The position numbers and the translations under genes are program-made. Source: Candidatus Aminicenantes bacterium UBA6228 (GTDB lineage Bacteria; Acidobacteriota; Aminicenantia; Aminicenantales; Saccharicenantaceae). Taken from it: a stretch of 64,000 nt of DNA. The stretch spans positions 62,001-126,000 of the forward strand of contig DJWO01000014.1 of NCBI GenBank assembly GCA_002441005.1. The letters run 5' to 3'. Below are positions 8,588 to 17,522 of the stretch, piece by piece. The number at the start of each line of letters is the position of its first letter. Position 1 is the first letter of the stretch. The notes under the pieces are model-generated. The model was not told the DNA's origin. It saw only the letters and a list, made by a program, of their open reading frames with translations, and did not search any database.

Positions 8588-9754
8588 ATGAGAGAAACAA
8601 GGCAAAAGGAAAAGGCAATATGGGACTCGAAGTTTAGTCATGAACATTTATTTTTCAGCCTGAGAGATAAGCGACACTCGGCCGGTTTTACCCTGATTGA
8701 ACTTATTGTTTCATCAGCCATCATGCTGGTGGTAATAATCGGTGCACTGGCTCTTTATTCCCGCAGTAATCAGATTTCGGTTGACCAGGAGCAGTACGCC
8801 GAGCTTCAGCACGATGTCCGCTCAGCTATGTATTTGATGTCGAGGGATTTGAGGATGGCTGGCGTCGGGTTGCCACCGGAATTTGGTATGTATGCTTTAG
8901 AGGGTTTTAACAATGAAGACCAGGGGACTGAGGTTGATCCTGACCGCTTGATTATCCTGGGCAATATTGATGAGCCGCTCAACCTGAAAATCCAGCAATA
9001 CCAGGGCAGCTCAATAAATGTGGCTGTTTATGATGGAAGTTTTGAACAATATCCTTATCCTCCTGAATTCTATACAAATAGAATCGTTTTAATTTTGCCC
9101 AATCCCGCATCGACCTGCAGAACGGGGGAGATCAGACAACTAACTCATATCACCTGGAGCTCGGGCGGAACTAATGAAAAATTCAATATGTCACCTGGGC
9201 TGGCTCCCGGGATTGACCCACCTGGCGGCCTAACGGCTGGTTCGACTTGCCAGGCCAATGATTTTGACGATGGCCTCATTATGTTTGTCAATGTGAAAGA
9301 GTTCTGGCTGGATACTTCGGGCCACGCTGAGTTAAACGGTGTGGCTCTGACTCCTGGTGTCAATGGTTATGTTGGCGAGCCTGGAGTTTTATATATGACA
9401 GACAATGGCATTCATTTGCCGATCGCTCAGAACATTGAAAACCTGCAGTTTGAATATAACGGAGACCTTAATGATGATGGCGTACTTGATGGGTTTCAGT
9501 CCTGGTCTAACGCCTGGACGACCGACCAGGTCATGCGGATCCGTCAGGTTAGAGTGATTATTGCCGGCCGGACCCCCAACCGTTTTGTTTCGGTTTCAGG
9601 TAAAGTGCCAGCCAATATCCATAATTACCGACGGCCTAATATTTCAGATTCTCCGGGGAGCACTACTGACGATTTTCACCGGCGGTTTGTTCTGGAAACA
9701 ACAGCTAATGTAAGAAACCTGAATATAAACATATATAATTCGGGGCAAAGATGA
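8588..9754 (+). CDS. PilW-like minor pilin
   Basis: 388 residues. AGFTLIELIVSSAIMLVV gives a prepilin cleavage site after another 33-residue leader. The continuation ELQHDVRSAMYLMSRDLRMAGVG is the hallmark of PilW family proteins. The long C-terminal region is beta-rich and unlike anything I can name. GCAGGTGA lies just before the ATG. The stop overlaps the next gene by ATGA, so the two are translationally coupled. It should be part of the pilus tip priming complex. Confidence 0.85.
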   Translation: MRETRQKEKAIWDSKFSHEHLFFSLRDKRHSAGFTLIELIVSSAIMLVVIIGALALYSRSNQISVDQEQYAELQHDVRSAMYLMSRDLRMAGVGLPPEFGMYALEGFNNEDQGTEVDPDRLIILGNIDEPLNLKIQQYQGSSINVAVYDGSFEQYPYPPEFYTNRIVLILPNPASTCRTGEIRQLTHITWSSGGTNEKFNMSPGLAPGIDPPGGLTAGSTCQANDFDDGLIMFVNVKEFWLDTSGHAELNGVALTPGVNGYVGEPGVLYMTDNGIHLPIAQNIENLQFEYNGDLNDDGVLDGFQSWSNAWTTDQVMRIRQVRVIIAGRTPNRFVSVSGKVPANIHNYRRPNISDSPGSTTDDFHRRFVLETTANVRNLNINIYNSGQR

Positions 9755-10437
9755 ATCAAAACAAAGCAAATAAAAAAGGCATGGTTAGGAAAGTCCAGAA
9801 GAATTCTTTCAGCTTTAAAAACTGGCTATTCAGGCCTGCTGGTTCAGGCATGATGGTGGTTATTTTAGTTCTGGCCTTTATGCTCACAGTCGGAGTAGCT
9901 GTCCTGACCGTGACTACCTCCGGTCCGAAAATTTCAGCCAGCATGCGTTACCAGGAAGAAGCTTTTAATGCAGCTGAAGCTGGTTTTGATGCCGCCAGGA
10001 TAGCTATTGATAATTTAATTACCAATGGCGAGTGGGTAGACTTTGGGGAACATTATTTGACGGGACTTACCGAGCATGGGATTGACATACCATTTATTGG
10101 TGGGAACCTGGCTACACCCAACCCCGGTTATTTCCGGCGGCTAACTGATGAGCAAATATTTAATCTGATAGATACTAACCATGATGGTATTCCAGATGCT
10201 GTCCCTCAGGATCAGCTAATATTTTTTGAGGAACCTTTTTTCAAAAATCAGAGTGGAACTCTCGATGAGCGCTATCGCTGTACAGTTTTCCTCATTGATG
10301 ACGAGGCTGGCACCGGAGCAGCCACTGACCCGACAGATACTCTCCTGATTTGCATTGGTGTTGTTAGGTCAGGTCGCAATGTAACCGACAGAATACTGGC
10401 TACCGGCCGCTTAGAAATAGAGATAGAAATGCCATAA
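9751..10437 (+). CDS. PilX-like minor pilin
   Basis: 228 residues. One N-terminal hydrophobic helix (GSGMMVVILVLAFMLTVGVAVL, residues about 31-52) lacks the Glu5 of ordinary pilins, as is usual in PilX, and is followed by MRYQEEAFNAAEAGFDAA, a typical PilX_N sequence. It overlaps the PilW-like gene by four bases and precedes the PilY1-like gene, the standard order in minor-pilin operons. The C-terminal half contains no domain I recognise. Confidence 0.78.
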   Translation: MNQNKANKKGMVRKVQKNSFSFKNWLFRPAGSGMMVVILVLAFMLTVGVAVLTVTTSGPKISASMRYQEEAFNAAEAGFDAARIAIDNLITNGEWVDFGEHYLTGLTEHGIDIPFIGGNLATPNPGYFRRLTDEQIFNLIDTNHDGIPDAVPQDQLIFFEEPFFKNQSGTLDERYRCTVFLIDDEAGTGAATDPTDTLLICIGVVRSGRNVTDRILATGRLEIEIEMP

Positions 10438-10548
10438 GCGAGAGTAAATTTGTGATGAACATGATAATTATGGCTGATTATCAGAAAGGAAAATCAGTAA
10501 CCGATAAAGATTTTCTTTTACTAAAATAGGAAGACAAGGGGAAAATAT

Positions 10549-13500
10549 ATGAAAAAATTTACTCCATTTTTCATTATAGTTGCCGCCGCTATTGTCCTGG
10601 CATCGGTCTTCATTATTAAAGGCAAGGCCCAGGTTGGAGGGTGTGATACCCAAAGCGGCCAGGTTATTGGTTACTCCAATGGCAATAACCCGCAGACCAT
10701 TGACCCCAAGGATATGCAGGGCGTTGCGATCGAAGGATCAGGAGATTTCGCCCTCCGTCTCAAGCAGAAGGGCGCAAATTTCGTCCCGGGCAGCAACTAC
10801 CCGGTTACAACTAACTGGCGTATGACCGGTGCTGCCGCCGATTTTAACCTGGACGGTTATGTTGACCTGGTTGAGGGTGGCCGTGATTGCGACACAAACT
10901 ATAGCAGCACCGACAGCAATATTTCGTTCTTTGTCTCAAGAGGAAAAGACCCAGTCAATCCGATGCGCTTCAAATTCGAAGGCCCCTATTACCTTCTTTA
11001 TGCCGGCTCGATCCTGAACAAAACCTATGAAATCATTGCTTGCGGGGCTGGTGATTATGATAAAGATGGTGACCCGGATATTGCTGTTCTTACCTGGCAG
11101 GGGCGCCTCTTCATCTTCAAAAACCTTTATATTGAAAACGGCCTGGAACCAGGCGGGCAACCGGTCTTTGATCGCAATAACCCTATTTACTTAGGAGACC
11201 TAATTAATGATAGCTATGGGGAGTTTGGCGGCGGAAGCAGCCACTTTCGCTGGGAAAGCAACATCGAAAGTATAGACGTTGATGGCGATGGAGACCTTGA
11301 TTTGATTGTCGGTGTTCCGACCCGTTGGGCCTCAACCCGCTGGGGAGAAGTCGTGATCTTCATGAACAACGGAAGTGGTTCATTTTCACGGGTGCCAACC
11401 ACGATCAATCCGTATCCAAATAACTCAAGTTATATTTATGGGGTTTGCGGCGTGGCTGCGGCTGATTTTGATAACGACGGTGACATAGATTTCTATGTAG
11501 GTTCAGCCAATTCCAGGGATATTTATTTTTACCGGAATGATGGCCTGGGGAATTTCACAAACATTCCTTCAAAAAAACAGCAGATTCCTCAAAGTCGCGG
11601 AACGACTACTATGCTCAGAGCTGCTGACCTGGATGGGGACAACATCCCTGACATGGTTCTGGCCACAGACGGACACAATATTAATACTCCTGGCGGCTTT
11701 GTTTTCTGGTTCTGGAACAATGGCACCGGTGTTTTGACCAGAAACTGTGTTCCAAGCAGCTGCAGCCGGGTGTCCTCTTCCGGCGACCTTGACTCTGGCG
11801 CAGTTGGCGATTTCGATAATGACGATGACTTCGACTTCTTTGTAGCTGATGGCAACGACTCACGGAATTGCTATTTCTTCATGAATGAAACTTTCCCCAC
11901 CTATGTCAGAGAAGGTAATGTTTACTCGATGAACCTTTTACCTTGCTCGTTCATTACTTCTGATAATGCCGTCGTCTCAGCTACGATAAACGTTATGGAC
12001 AACCGTCCACCTGGAACAATTATTACTTATTACCTGTCAAACTCTAATGATGATAACGGCAATCCTCTCTGGGAAGGCCCGGTGACACCAGGCGTAGAGT
12101 TCTGGTTTAAAGCCCCAGGTTGGTTCCTTCGCTGGAGGGCCGTCCTTACGAGACCTGATAGTGACGACACAAAAACTCCCCGGGTAACTTATGTGAGTCT
12201 CAATTACAAATACATCACCAAACGGGAATATTCCAGGACGTCACATGCCTTCACCCAGGTTGAGGTTAATGGCAGCCATAGCGGTTTAGAGGATGTACTT
12301 ATCTCGGCTTCGTTCGAGTTTCCAACCTGGCGTGGCCATTTGCGGTCCTGGGATCTCACCAGCCTGACACTTCTGCCTTCTAAGGGCTCAACAATTCAGG
12401 AAATCAAGGATGCCGGGGCTTTGAATAAGGCCGATGCCGGTGAATTGCTGGTCAGCAGGTCCTGGAGCAGCCGCCAGGTCTATACAGCTGAAGCACATGA
12501 TGCCGATGGCATTATGAATGACCGTTTAGACTTCAAAACCTCCAATGTGGCCAATCTCGAGCCTTACCTCGGACTGGGCCTGGAGAGCCCGGAGTCTGTA
12601 CCACTCATTGAATTTGTTCTTGGCCGGAACCAGGCCTGGAAGTTGGGTGATATCAACCATTCTTCGCCACAGGTTTTAGAACCTCCCAAAGGGAATCCAT
12701 CTCTGATGGGAACAGGTTATGACAGCTTTAAAACTAACCAGGCCGAACGCCCACGCCGTATTCTGGTTGGAGCTAACGATGGGATGTTTCATTGCTTTGA
12801 TCCCGAAACCCTGACAGAACAATGGGCCTTCATTCCCAATAACCTCCTTTATAAGCTCAAAAAGATGCGGGTTAAAGACGCTACCTGCGGTGAGTATCTT
12901 GTTCACTACTCCTTTGTGGATGGCACAGCGACCATTGCCGATGCTTACTTCGGCGGCAGCTGGCATACGATAGTTGTCTGCGGCCAGGGACCTGGCTGGG
13001 GTAAGGATCATGGCTGGTACTATTTCTGTCTTGATGTGACCGATCCCGGTAACCCGCAACCACTCTGGGAGTTTAATGACCCAGATTCGACGGGTGAAAC
13101 CTGGTCTGTCCCAGCAGTCGGGAAGCTACCCAACGGCCGATGGGTGGCCTTTTTCGCGTCAGGTTATGATAATGATGGCGATCCAGATGTAGATCTTGGG
13201 AACCACTTCTACTGCGTGGATATAGAAGATGGAAAAGTTCTGTTCAATGAGAAGATAAAGGATTCTCCCGAGCCAGCCAGTCCTTATGGTATTCAGAACA
13301 CTATTCCGGGCAGCCCGGCTCTGGCCGATAGGAACAACGACGGGACAGTCGATGCTGTCTATTTTGGTGATCTGCTGGGCCGCCTCTGGAAAATCGATAC
13401 AACTAACACACCAAATAATTGGAACCCAACTTCCATCTATAGAGATCCCTACAAGCATCCAATCATCACCAAACCAGCCATTGAAGTTAACCGGTCAAGC

Positions 13501-14088
13501 AATTCGGTTTACATCTACTTTGGCACAGGAGGAGATGAGAGCTTACCTCCCACCGATGATTACTCTTTTGTCTGCCTGACTGATACCGGAAGTACCCAGA
13601 CTATCACCTGGTTTATTGGAACATCAGCGTTTGCCCAAGCCTTAGGAATTGACCCAGGACTGGGAAAAGAGAGTTTCTCAACTGGTGAGAAAGTCTGGGC
13701 TGATCCGGTTATTTCCGATGGAATAATTTATATTGCCACCATTAACGGCTCAATTGAAAATATCAATCCCTGTCTGACCTTAGGTGGCTCGGGTAAGGTT
13801 TATGCTCGCTACACAACAGGGTTAAGAGCAGGCGTTTCGGCCTTAACCAACTCCAGCGGTCAGACAATAGCTTCGCTGGCCATACTTCAGAAAGCACGAT
13901 CGGCAGTAACGATTGGTGCAACTAAGCAGGTCGGAGGAGAGACCAAGCGTGAAGTCTTTATTCAGAGCTATACGCAACCGGGAGAAGGTGGACCTGAACC
14001 GCCAAGCGAGGTCCTATCCCAGCCAGTAACTCACGGGAACAAGATTCGTGTCAGGTCCTGGCGTGAGGTTTACAAGGTTATTCGCTAG
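10549..14088 (+). CDS. PilY1-like pilus tip protein with FG-GAP/VCBS repeats
   Basis: 1179 residues with an N-terminal hydrophobic signal. The N-terminal half (about 95-440) has at least six aspartate-rich calcium-binding repeats of the FG-GAP/VCBS type, for example DYDKDGDPDI, DVDGDGDLDL and DFDNDGDIDF. The C-terminal half (about 715-1179) is the PilY1 beta-propeller: RRILVGANDGMFHCFDPET, then DRNNDGTVDAVYFGDLLGRLWKID, which holds the conserved Ca2+ site of PilY1. Known PilY1 proteins often carry a von Willebrand A domain at the N-terminus; here repeats take its place. Family role is adhesion and control of pilus extension and retraction. AAGGGGAAAATAT precedes the ATG. Confidence 0.85.
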   Translation: MKKFTPFFIIVAAAIVLASVFIIKGKAQVGGCDTQSGQVIGYSNGNNPQTIDPKDMQGVAIEGSGDFALRLKQKGANFVPGSNYPVTTNWRMTGAAADFNLDGYVDLVEGGRDCDTNYSSTDSNISFFVSRGKDPVNPMRFKFEGPYYLLYAGSILNKTYEIIACGAGDYDKDGDPDIAVLTWQGRLFIFKNLYIENGLEPGGQPVFDRNNPIYLGDLINDSYGEFGGGSSHFRWESNIESIDVDGDGDLDLIVGVPTRWASTRWGEVVIFMNNGSGSFSRVPTTINPYPNNSSYIYGVCGVAAADFDNDGDIDFYVGSANSRDIYFYRNDGLGNFTNIPSKKQQIPQSRGTTTMLRAADLDGDNIPDMVLATDGHNINTPGGFVFWFWNNGTGVLTRNCVPSSCSRVSSSGDLDSGAVGDFDNDDDFDFFVADGNDSRNCYFFMNETFPTYVREGNVYSMNLLPCSFITSDNAVVSATINVMDNRPPGTIITYYLSNSNDDNGNPLWEGPVTPGVEFWFKAPGWFLRWRAVLTRPDSDDTKTPRVTYVSLNYKYITKREYSRTSHAFTQVEVNGSHSGLEDVLISASFEFPTWRGHLRSWDLTSLTLLPSKGSTIQEIKDAGALNKADAGELLVSRSWSSRQVYTAEAHDADGIMNDRLDFKTSNVANLEPYLGLGLESPESVPLIEFVLGRNQAWKLGDINHSSPQVLEPPKGNPSLMGTGYDSFKTNQAERPRRILVGANDGMFHCFDPETLTEQWAFIPNNLLYKLKKMRVKDATCGEYLVHYSFVDGTATIADAYFGGSWHTIVVCGQGPGWGKDHGWYYFCLDVTDPGNPQPLWEFNDPDSTGETWSVPAVGKLPNGRWVAFFASGYDNDGDPDVDLGNHFYCVDIEDGKVLFNEKIKDSPEPASPYGIQNTIPGSPALADRNNDGTVDAVYFGDLLGRLWKIDTTNTPNNWNPTSIYRDPYKHPIITKPAIEVNRSSNSVYIYFGTGGDESLPPTDDYSFVCLTDTGSTQTITWFIGTSAFAQALGIDPGLGKESFSTGEKVWADPVISDGIIYIATINGSIENINPCLTLGGSGKVYARYTTGLRAGVSALTNSSGQTIASLAILQKARSAVTIGATKQVGGETKREVFIQSYTQPGEGGPEPPSEVLSQPVTHGNKIRVRSWREVYKVIR

Positions 14089-14231
14089 CATTTTGCTAAG
14101 CAACTTTAGAATGTCGATTTCTGGCCAAAACAACAATATTCTGGTAGAATAAACAGCTTAAAGCTCAGCAGCTAAACAAGGACAACAGACAGCGGTCAAG
14201 AAAGCAGCCTAATAAAGGACAAATATCAGAC

Positions 14232-16010
14232 ATGAAAATAAAATATCTTGATGGCCGGAGGTTATATCTGGCTTTTCTGGCAGGCGGTCAGGCGGTTATC
14301 AAGGATTTTGCTTACCTCAATAAAATAAATGTTTATCCCGTCCCCGATGGCGATACCGGGACCAACCTGGCTTCGACCATGAAAGCCATTGCCGAACAGG
14401 CCCGTCCTTCCCGCTCGGCTAAAGAATCGCTTAATTCGATAGCCGAAGCCGCTCTGACTGGCGCCCGGGGAAACTCTGGCTTGATCTTCGCCCAGTACAT
14501 CTACGGACTGAGCCGGGAACTGGGCAATGATCTGAGAATTTCCGCCGTCCGCTTCGGTGAGTCGGTTAAAAATGCTGTTCGCTATGCTTATGGTTCCACT
14601 GCCCGCCCTCAGGAAGGCACAATTCTGACCCTTATCAGGGAGTGGGCTGAAGAGATCTACCAGAGCCGTCACCGTTTTTCTGATTTCCATGAGCTGCTTC
14701 ATCATTCTCTTGACCGGGCTAAGCAGGTTCTCCAGGAAACGCCTAAAAGGCTGCCAGCCCTGAAAAAAGCCGGGGTAGTTGACGCCGGAGCTAAGGGCTT
14801 TGTGGATTTTATTGAAGGCGTGGTAAATTTCATTCATCAGGGCAGCCTGAAAGATGTCTTAAACCAGGAAATGCCGGAGATTGAATTCGGGGAAGCTCTC
14901 CACCAGCCCAAAGAGGATATCCCCTTCCGTTATTGCACTGAGGCTCTGCTCACCGGCGATAATCTGGACTTTAATCAGATAAAAAACATAGTGGTTAAAG
15001 CTGGCGACTCAGCCATAACCGGTGGCTCCGAAACAAGAGTACGGTTTCATGTTCATACCAACGAGCCGGAGGAATTGTTTGAGGCCCTTAAAAACCTGGG
15101 CACAATTGTTCAGCCCAAAGTAGAAGACATGAAGCTTCAGTCGGAAATAAGCTTCAGGCCAAAAAGAAAAATTGCTCTGGTAGTAGATTCTTCCTGTGAT
15201 TTGCCAGCCTCACTCCTTGAAGAGAATCAGGTGGTGGTTATTCCGCTTCTTTTAAATATCAAGGATCATGTTTTCCTCGATAAGTTGACCATCTCTCCCC
15301 GGAGAATTTATAAGATGCTGGCCGAAGAGGAAATAATGCCCGGCAGCGCCCAGCCTTCGCCGAAGACCATAGAAAACTGGTTTTCCTTTCTGAGCAGTCA
15401 TTATGACTCCATTCTGGTTCTGACCATTTCCAGTGCCCTGTCCGGCTTCTATAACCTGGTCAAAGCGGTGGCTGAAAAATTTCCGGAGAAAAAAATAAGA
15501 ATAGTTGACAGCCGCCACATTTCAGGCTCTTTCGGCCTCATTGTTGAGCGCCTGCTCGAAAACTGGTCAGATAGTCAGGATGTGGATGAACTGGCCCGCC
15601 AGGCCGAAGAGCTGGTAGCCAAAACTGAAATTCTGGTTGACATTAAAACCCTTAAATATCTGGTCAAAGGTGGACGGGTCAGTCCAATGAAGGGTTTACT
15701 GGCTAAATTGCTCAACATCAAGCCAATTATTACTATCAATAAACTCGGCCAGGCTGTTCCCTGCAGACAATCCTTCAGCCGGCGGCAGAACTTCAAAAAG
15801 ATTCTTAAGATGATAAGAAAAAAGCAGGCAGCTCATCCTGTTCATTCTTTTTCGATCGTCCACGCCGGTCACCGCCCCAGGGCTGAAGCCTATGCCCGGG
15901 AAATTGAACTCATCACCGGCCGCCCAGTGAGCTTTATCGAAGAGGCTTCGCCGGTTGTTGGCGTCCACAATGGTCTGGGAGCAGTTGGCGTCTGCCTGTC
16001 ATATGAATAG
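14232..16010 (+). CDS. Fused DhaL (FakA-like kinase)-DegV (FakB-like) protein
   Basis: 592 residues with two recognisable halves. Residues 1-200 form a DhaL/DAK2 kinase domain: NVYPVPDGDTGTNLASTM carries the Mg-ATP aspartates, and ARGNSGLIFAQYI follows. A short middle region follows, then a DegV fold from about residue 313: ALVVDSSCDLP, PSPKTIENWF, and TISSALSGFYN, which line the fatty-acid and phosphate site. In Firmicutes FakA phosphorylates fatty acids presented by separate FakB/DegV proteins; here both are one chain. I infer acyl-phosphate formation from exogenous fatty acids. The gene is alone. Confidence 0.85.
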   Translation: MKIKYLDGRRLYLAFLAGGQAVIKDFAYLNKINVYPVPDGDTGTNLASTMKAIAEQARPSRSAKESLNSIAEAALTGARGNSGLIFAQYIYGLSRELGNDLRISAVRFGESVKNAVRYAYGSTARPQEGTILTLIREWAEEIYQSRHRFSDFHELLHHSLDRAKQVLQETPKRLPALKKAGVVDAGAKGFVDFIEGVVNFIHQGSLKDVLNQEMPEIEFGEALHQPKEDIPFRYCTEALLTGDNLDFNQIKNIVVKAGDSAITGGSETRVRFHVHTNEPEELFEALKNLGTIVQPKVEDMKLQSEISFRPKRKIALVVDSSCDLPASLLEENQVVVIPLLLNIKDHVFLDKLTISPRRIYKMLAEEEIMPGSAQPSPKTIENWFSFLSSHYDSILVLTISSALSGFYNLVKAVAEKFPEKKIRIVDSRHISGSFGLIVERLLENWSDSQDVDELARQAEELVAKTEILVDIKTLKYLVKGGRVSPMKGLLAKLLNIKPIITINKLGQAVPCRQSFSRRQNFKKILKMIRKKQAAHPVHSFSIVHAGHRPRAEAYAREIELITGRPVSFIEEASPVVGVHNGLGAVGVCLSYE

Positions 16011-16132
16011 CACCATCCGGCCGGTCATTACCCGCCAGTTAATATAAATATAAAGTTGAAATAAGCCTCTTACTTTAACTCTATCCTTAATGTATACTAA
16101 TTTAGTAGTATTTTTTGGGCAGGAGCTGTCAG

Positions 16133-17149
16133 ATGACCAGATTCTATCAAAAAGTTATAATCCTCGGGTTGAGTTTCCTGCTGGCCTGGGCGGGTTGGAA
16201 AGGCTTAAATGCTCTGGCCTACCGGGGAGAAGCATCTGCCCTCAGCCAGGCTCAAGGAGATAAACCGGTGAAAAAAGTCAATAAAACCAGAGAAGAATGG
16301 GAAAAAGAACTCACTCCCGAACAATATAAAGTGATGTTCAAGTGTTCTACCGAACCGCCTTTTAGTGGAAAATATAATGACTTCTGGGAAGAAGGGGTTT
16401 ATTTTTGTGCCGCTTGTGATGCTCCTCTTTTTAAATCGGATGACAAGTATGACCACGGCAGCGGCTGGCCGAGTTTCAAAGAAGCCTTAACCGGGGCTAA
16501 CCTGGAGTATAAAGATGATTTTTCTTTTGGCCTTCACCGCATCGAGGTGACCTGTGCCACCTGCGGAGCTCACCTTGGACATCTATTTGACGATGGGCCA
16601 GCGCCAGGAGGCAAGCATTACTGTATAAATTCGGCTGCTCTTAACTTTAAGCCAAAAGAAGAGGCGGCCAAAGAACTCCCGCCAGTTGCTACCTTTGCCG
16701 CCGGTTGTTTCTGGGGAGTTGAAGAGAGATTCAGTCAGATAGAAGGTGTTATCTCAACTGTTGTTGGCTATAGTGGCGGGAAAACAGCTAATCCCACTTA
16801 TGAACAGGTTTGCTCGGGGAAAACAGGCCATGCTGAAGCTGTTCAGGTGGTCTTCGACCCGCAGGTCGTCAGCTATGAACAGCTTGTCCGTCAGTTTTTT
16901 GCTCTTCATGACCCGACCCAGCTTAACCGTCAGGGGCCCGATGTTGGCACCAATTACCGCTCAGCCATTTTTTATCATAATGAAGAGCAACGGCAGATAG
17001 CCGAAAAAGTCAAAGATGAGCTTCAGACCAGCGGGCGTTATCACGGCCAAATAGTGACCGGGATTGTGCCCTTCAGCCATTTCTACCGGGCCGAAGAGTA
17101 TCATCAACAGTATCTCAAGAAAAACAAAAAAGCAGTCTGCCCTATTTGA
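16133..17149 (+). CDS. Exported MsrB-MsrA fusion, methionine sulfoxide reductase
   Basis: 338 residues from the ATG at 16133, which has AGGAG 7 nt upstream. An N-terminal hydrophobic signal suggests export. The MsrB domain (about 50-180) has GSGWPSF, two CxxC zinc pairs (CAAC, CATC) and the catalytic Cys in HYCINSAAL. The MsrA domain (about 188-335) has the GCFWGVE catalytic motif and the C-terminal EEYHQQYL. The two domains reduce the R and S forms of methionine sulfoxide. Most fusions are MsrA-MsrB; this one is in the opposite order. There is no thioredoxin domain, so reductant must come from another protein. The 3' end overlaps the convergent OB-like gene. Confidence 0.93.
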   Translation: MTRFYQKVIILGLSFLLAWAGWKGLNALAYRGEASALSQAQGDKPVKKVNKTREEWEKELTPEQYKVMFKCSTEPPFSGKYNDFWEEGVYFCAACDAPLFKSDDKYDHGSGWPSFKEALTGANLEYKDDFSFGLHRIEVTCATCGAHLGHLFDDGPAPGGKHYCINSAALNFKPKEEAAKELPPVATFAAGCFWGVEERFSQIEGVISTVVGYSGGKTANPTYEQVCSGKTGHAEAVQVVFDPQVVSYEQLVRQFFALHDPTQLNRQGPDVGTNYRSAIFYHNEEQRQIAEKVKDELQTSGRYHGQIVTGIVPFSHFYRAEEYHQQYLKKNKKAVCPI

Positions 17150-17522
17150 TAATCTCTATCTGATCGGGCGACTCAACGATTATTTCGGGCTTGCCCTGAT
17201 ATTCTTTGAGGCGGCCGTAAACCCTGATTTCCTTATTTAAATAAAGCTTTTCCGGCGGTTCGGGGAAATGGAAAAAAGAGCTGGCAAAAATAACCACTGT
17301 AAAATATCTTTTCCAGTTGCGGTGGAAGTTAAGAAAGCAGACTTTGCCGGTGTTGTTAGCCGCTACCACCTTCCCTCTCACCCAGACCGTTTGTCCATAA
17401 TAATTGGCTGCCTCTTCCCAGGAAATTTCTTTTTCAGGCTTCTCTTGAGGGAAGAGGAGGACGGCAGACAGACAGGCAAAAAGCAGGGCTGCGGCTAAAA
17501 TAATGGCCTGTGTTCTCTTCAC
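17142..17522 (-). CDS. Small exported OB-fold-like protein
   Basis: 126 residues from a GTG at 17522 whose GTGA overlaps the stop of the nuclease gene upstream. An N-terminal signal sequence is followed by GQTVWVRGKVVAANNTGKVCFLNFHRNW and LNKEIRVYGRLKEYQGKPEIIVESPDQIEII, which reads like the nucleic-acid-binding OB fold family (strand pattern G-K-V...G-x-F/L-N-F...I-x-V-x-G-x-L). Exported OB proteins of this size are often found with staphylococcal-type nucleases. I infer a nucleic-acid-binding accessory. It overlaps the 3' end of the convergent MsrB-MsrA gene by 8 nt. Confidence 0.7.
   Translation of the reverse strand: MKRTQAIILAAALLFACLSAVLLFPQEKPEKEISWEEAANYYGQTVWVRGKVVAANNTGKVCFLNFHRNWKRYFTVVIFASSFFHFPEPPEKLYLNKEIRVYGRLKEYQGKPEIIVESPDQIEIIK

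Noticed and set aside
10457..10531. 24-codon frame before the PilY1-like gene
   Set aside because: Too short, no ribosome binding site, and no membrane or known feature.
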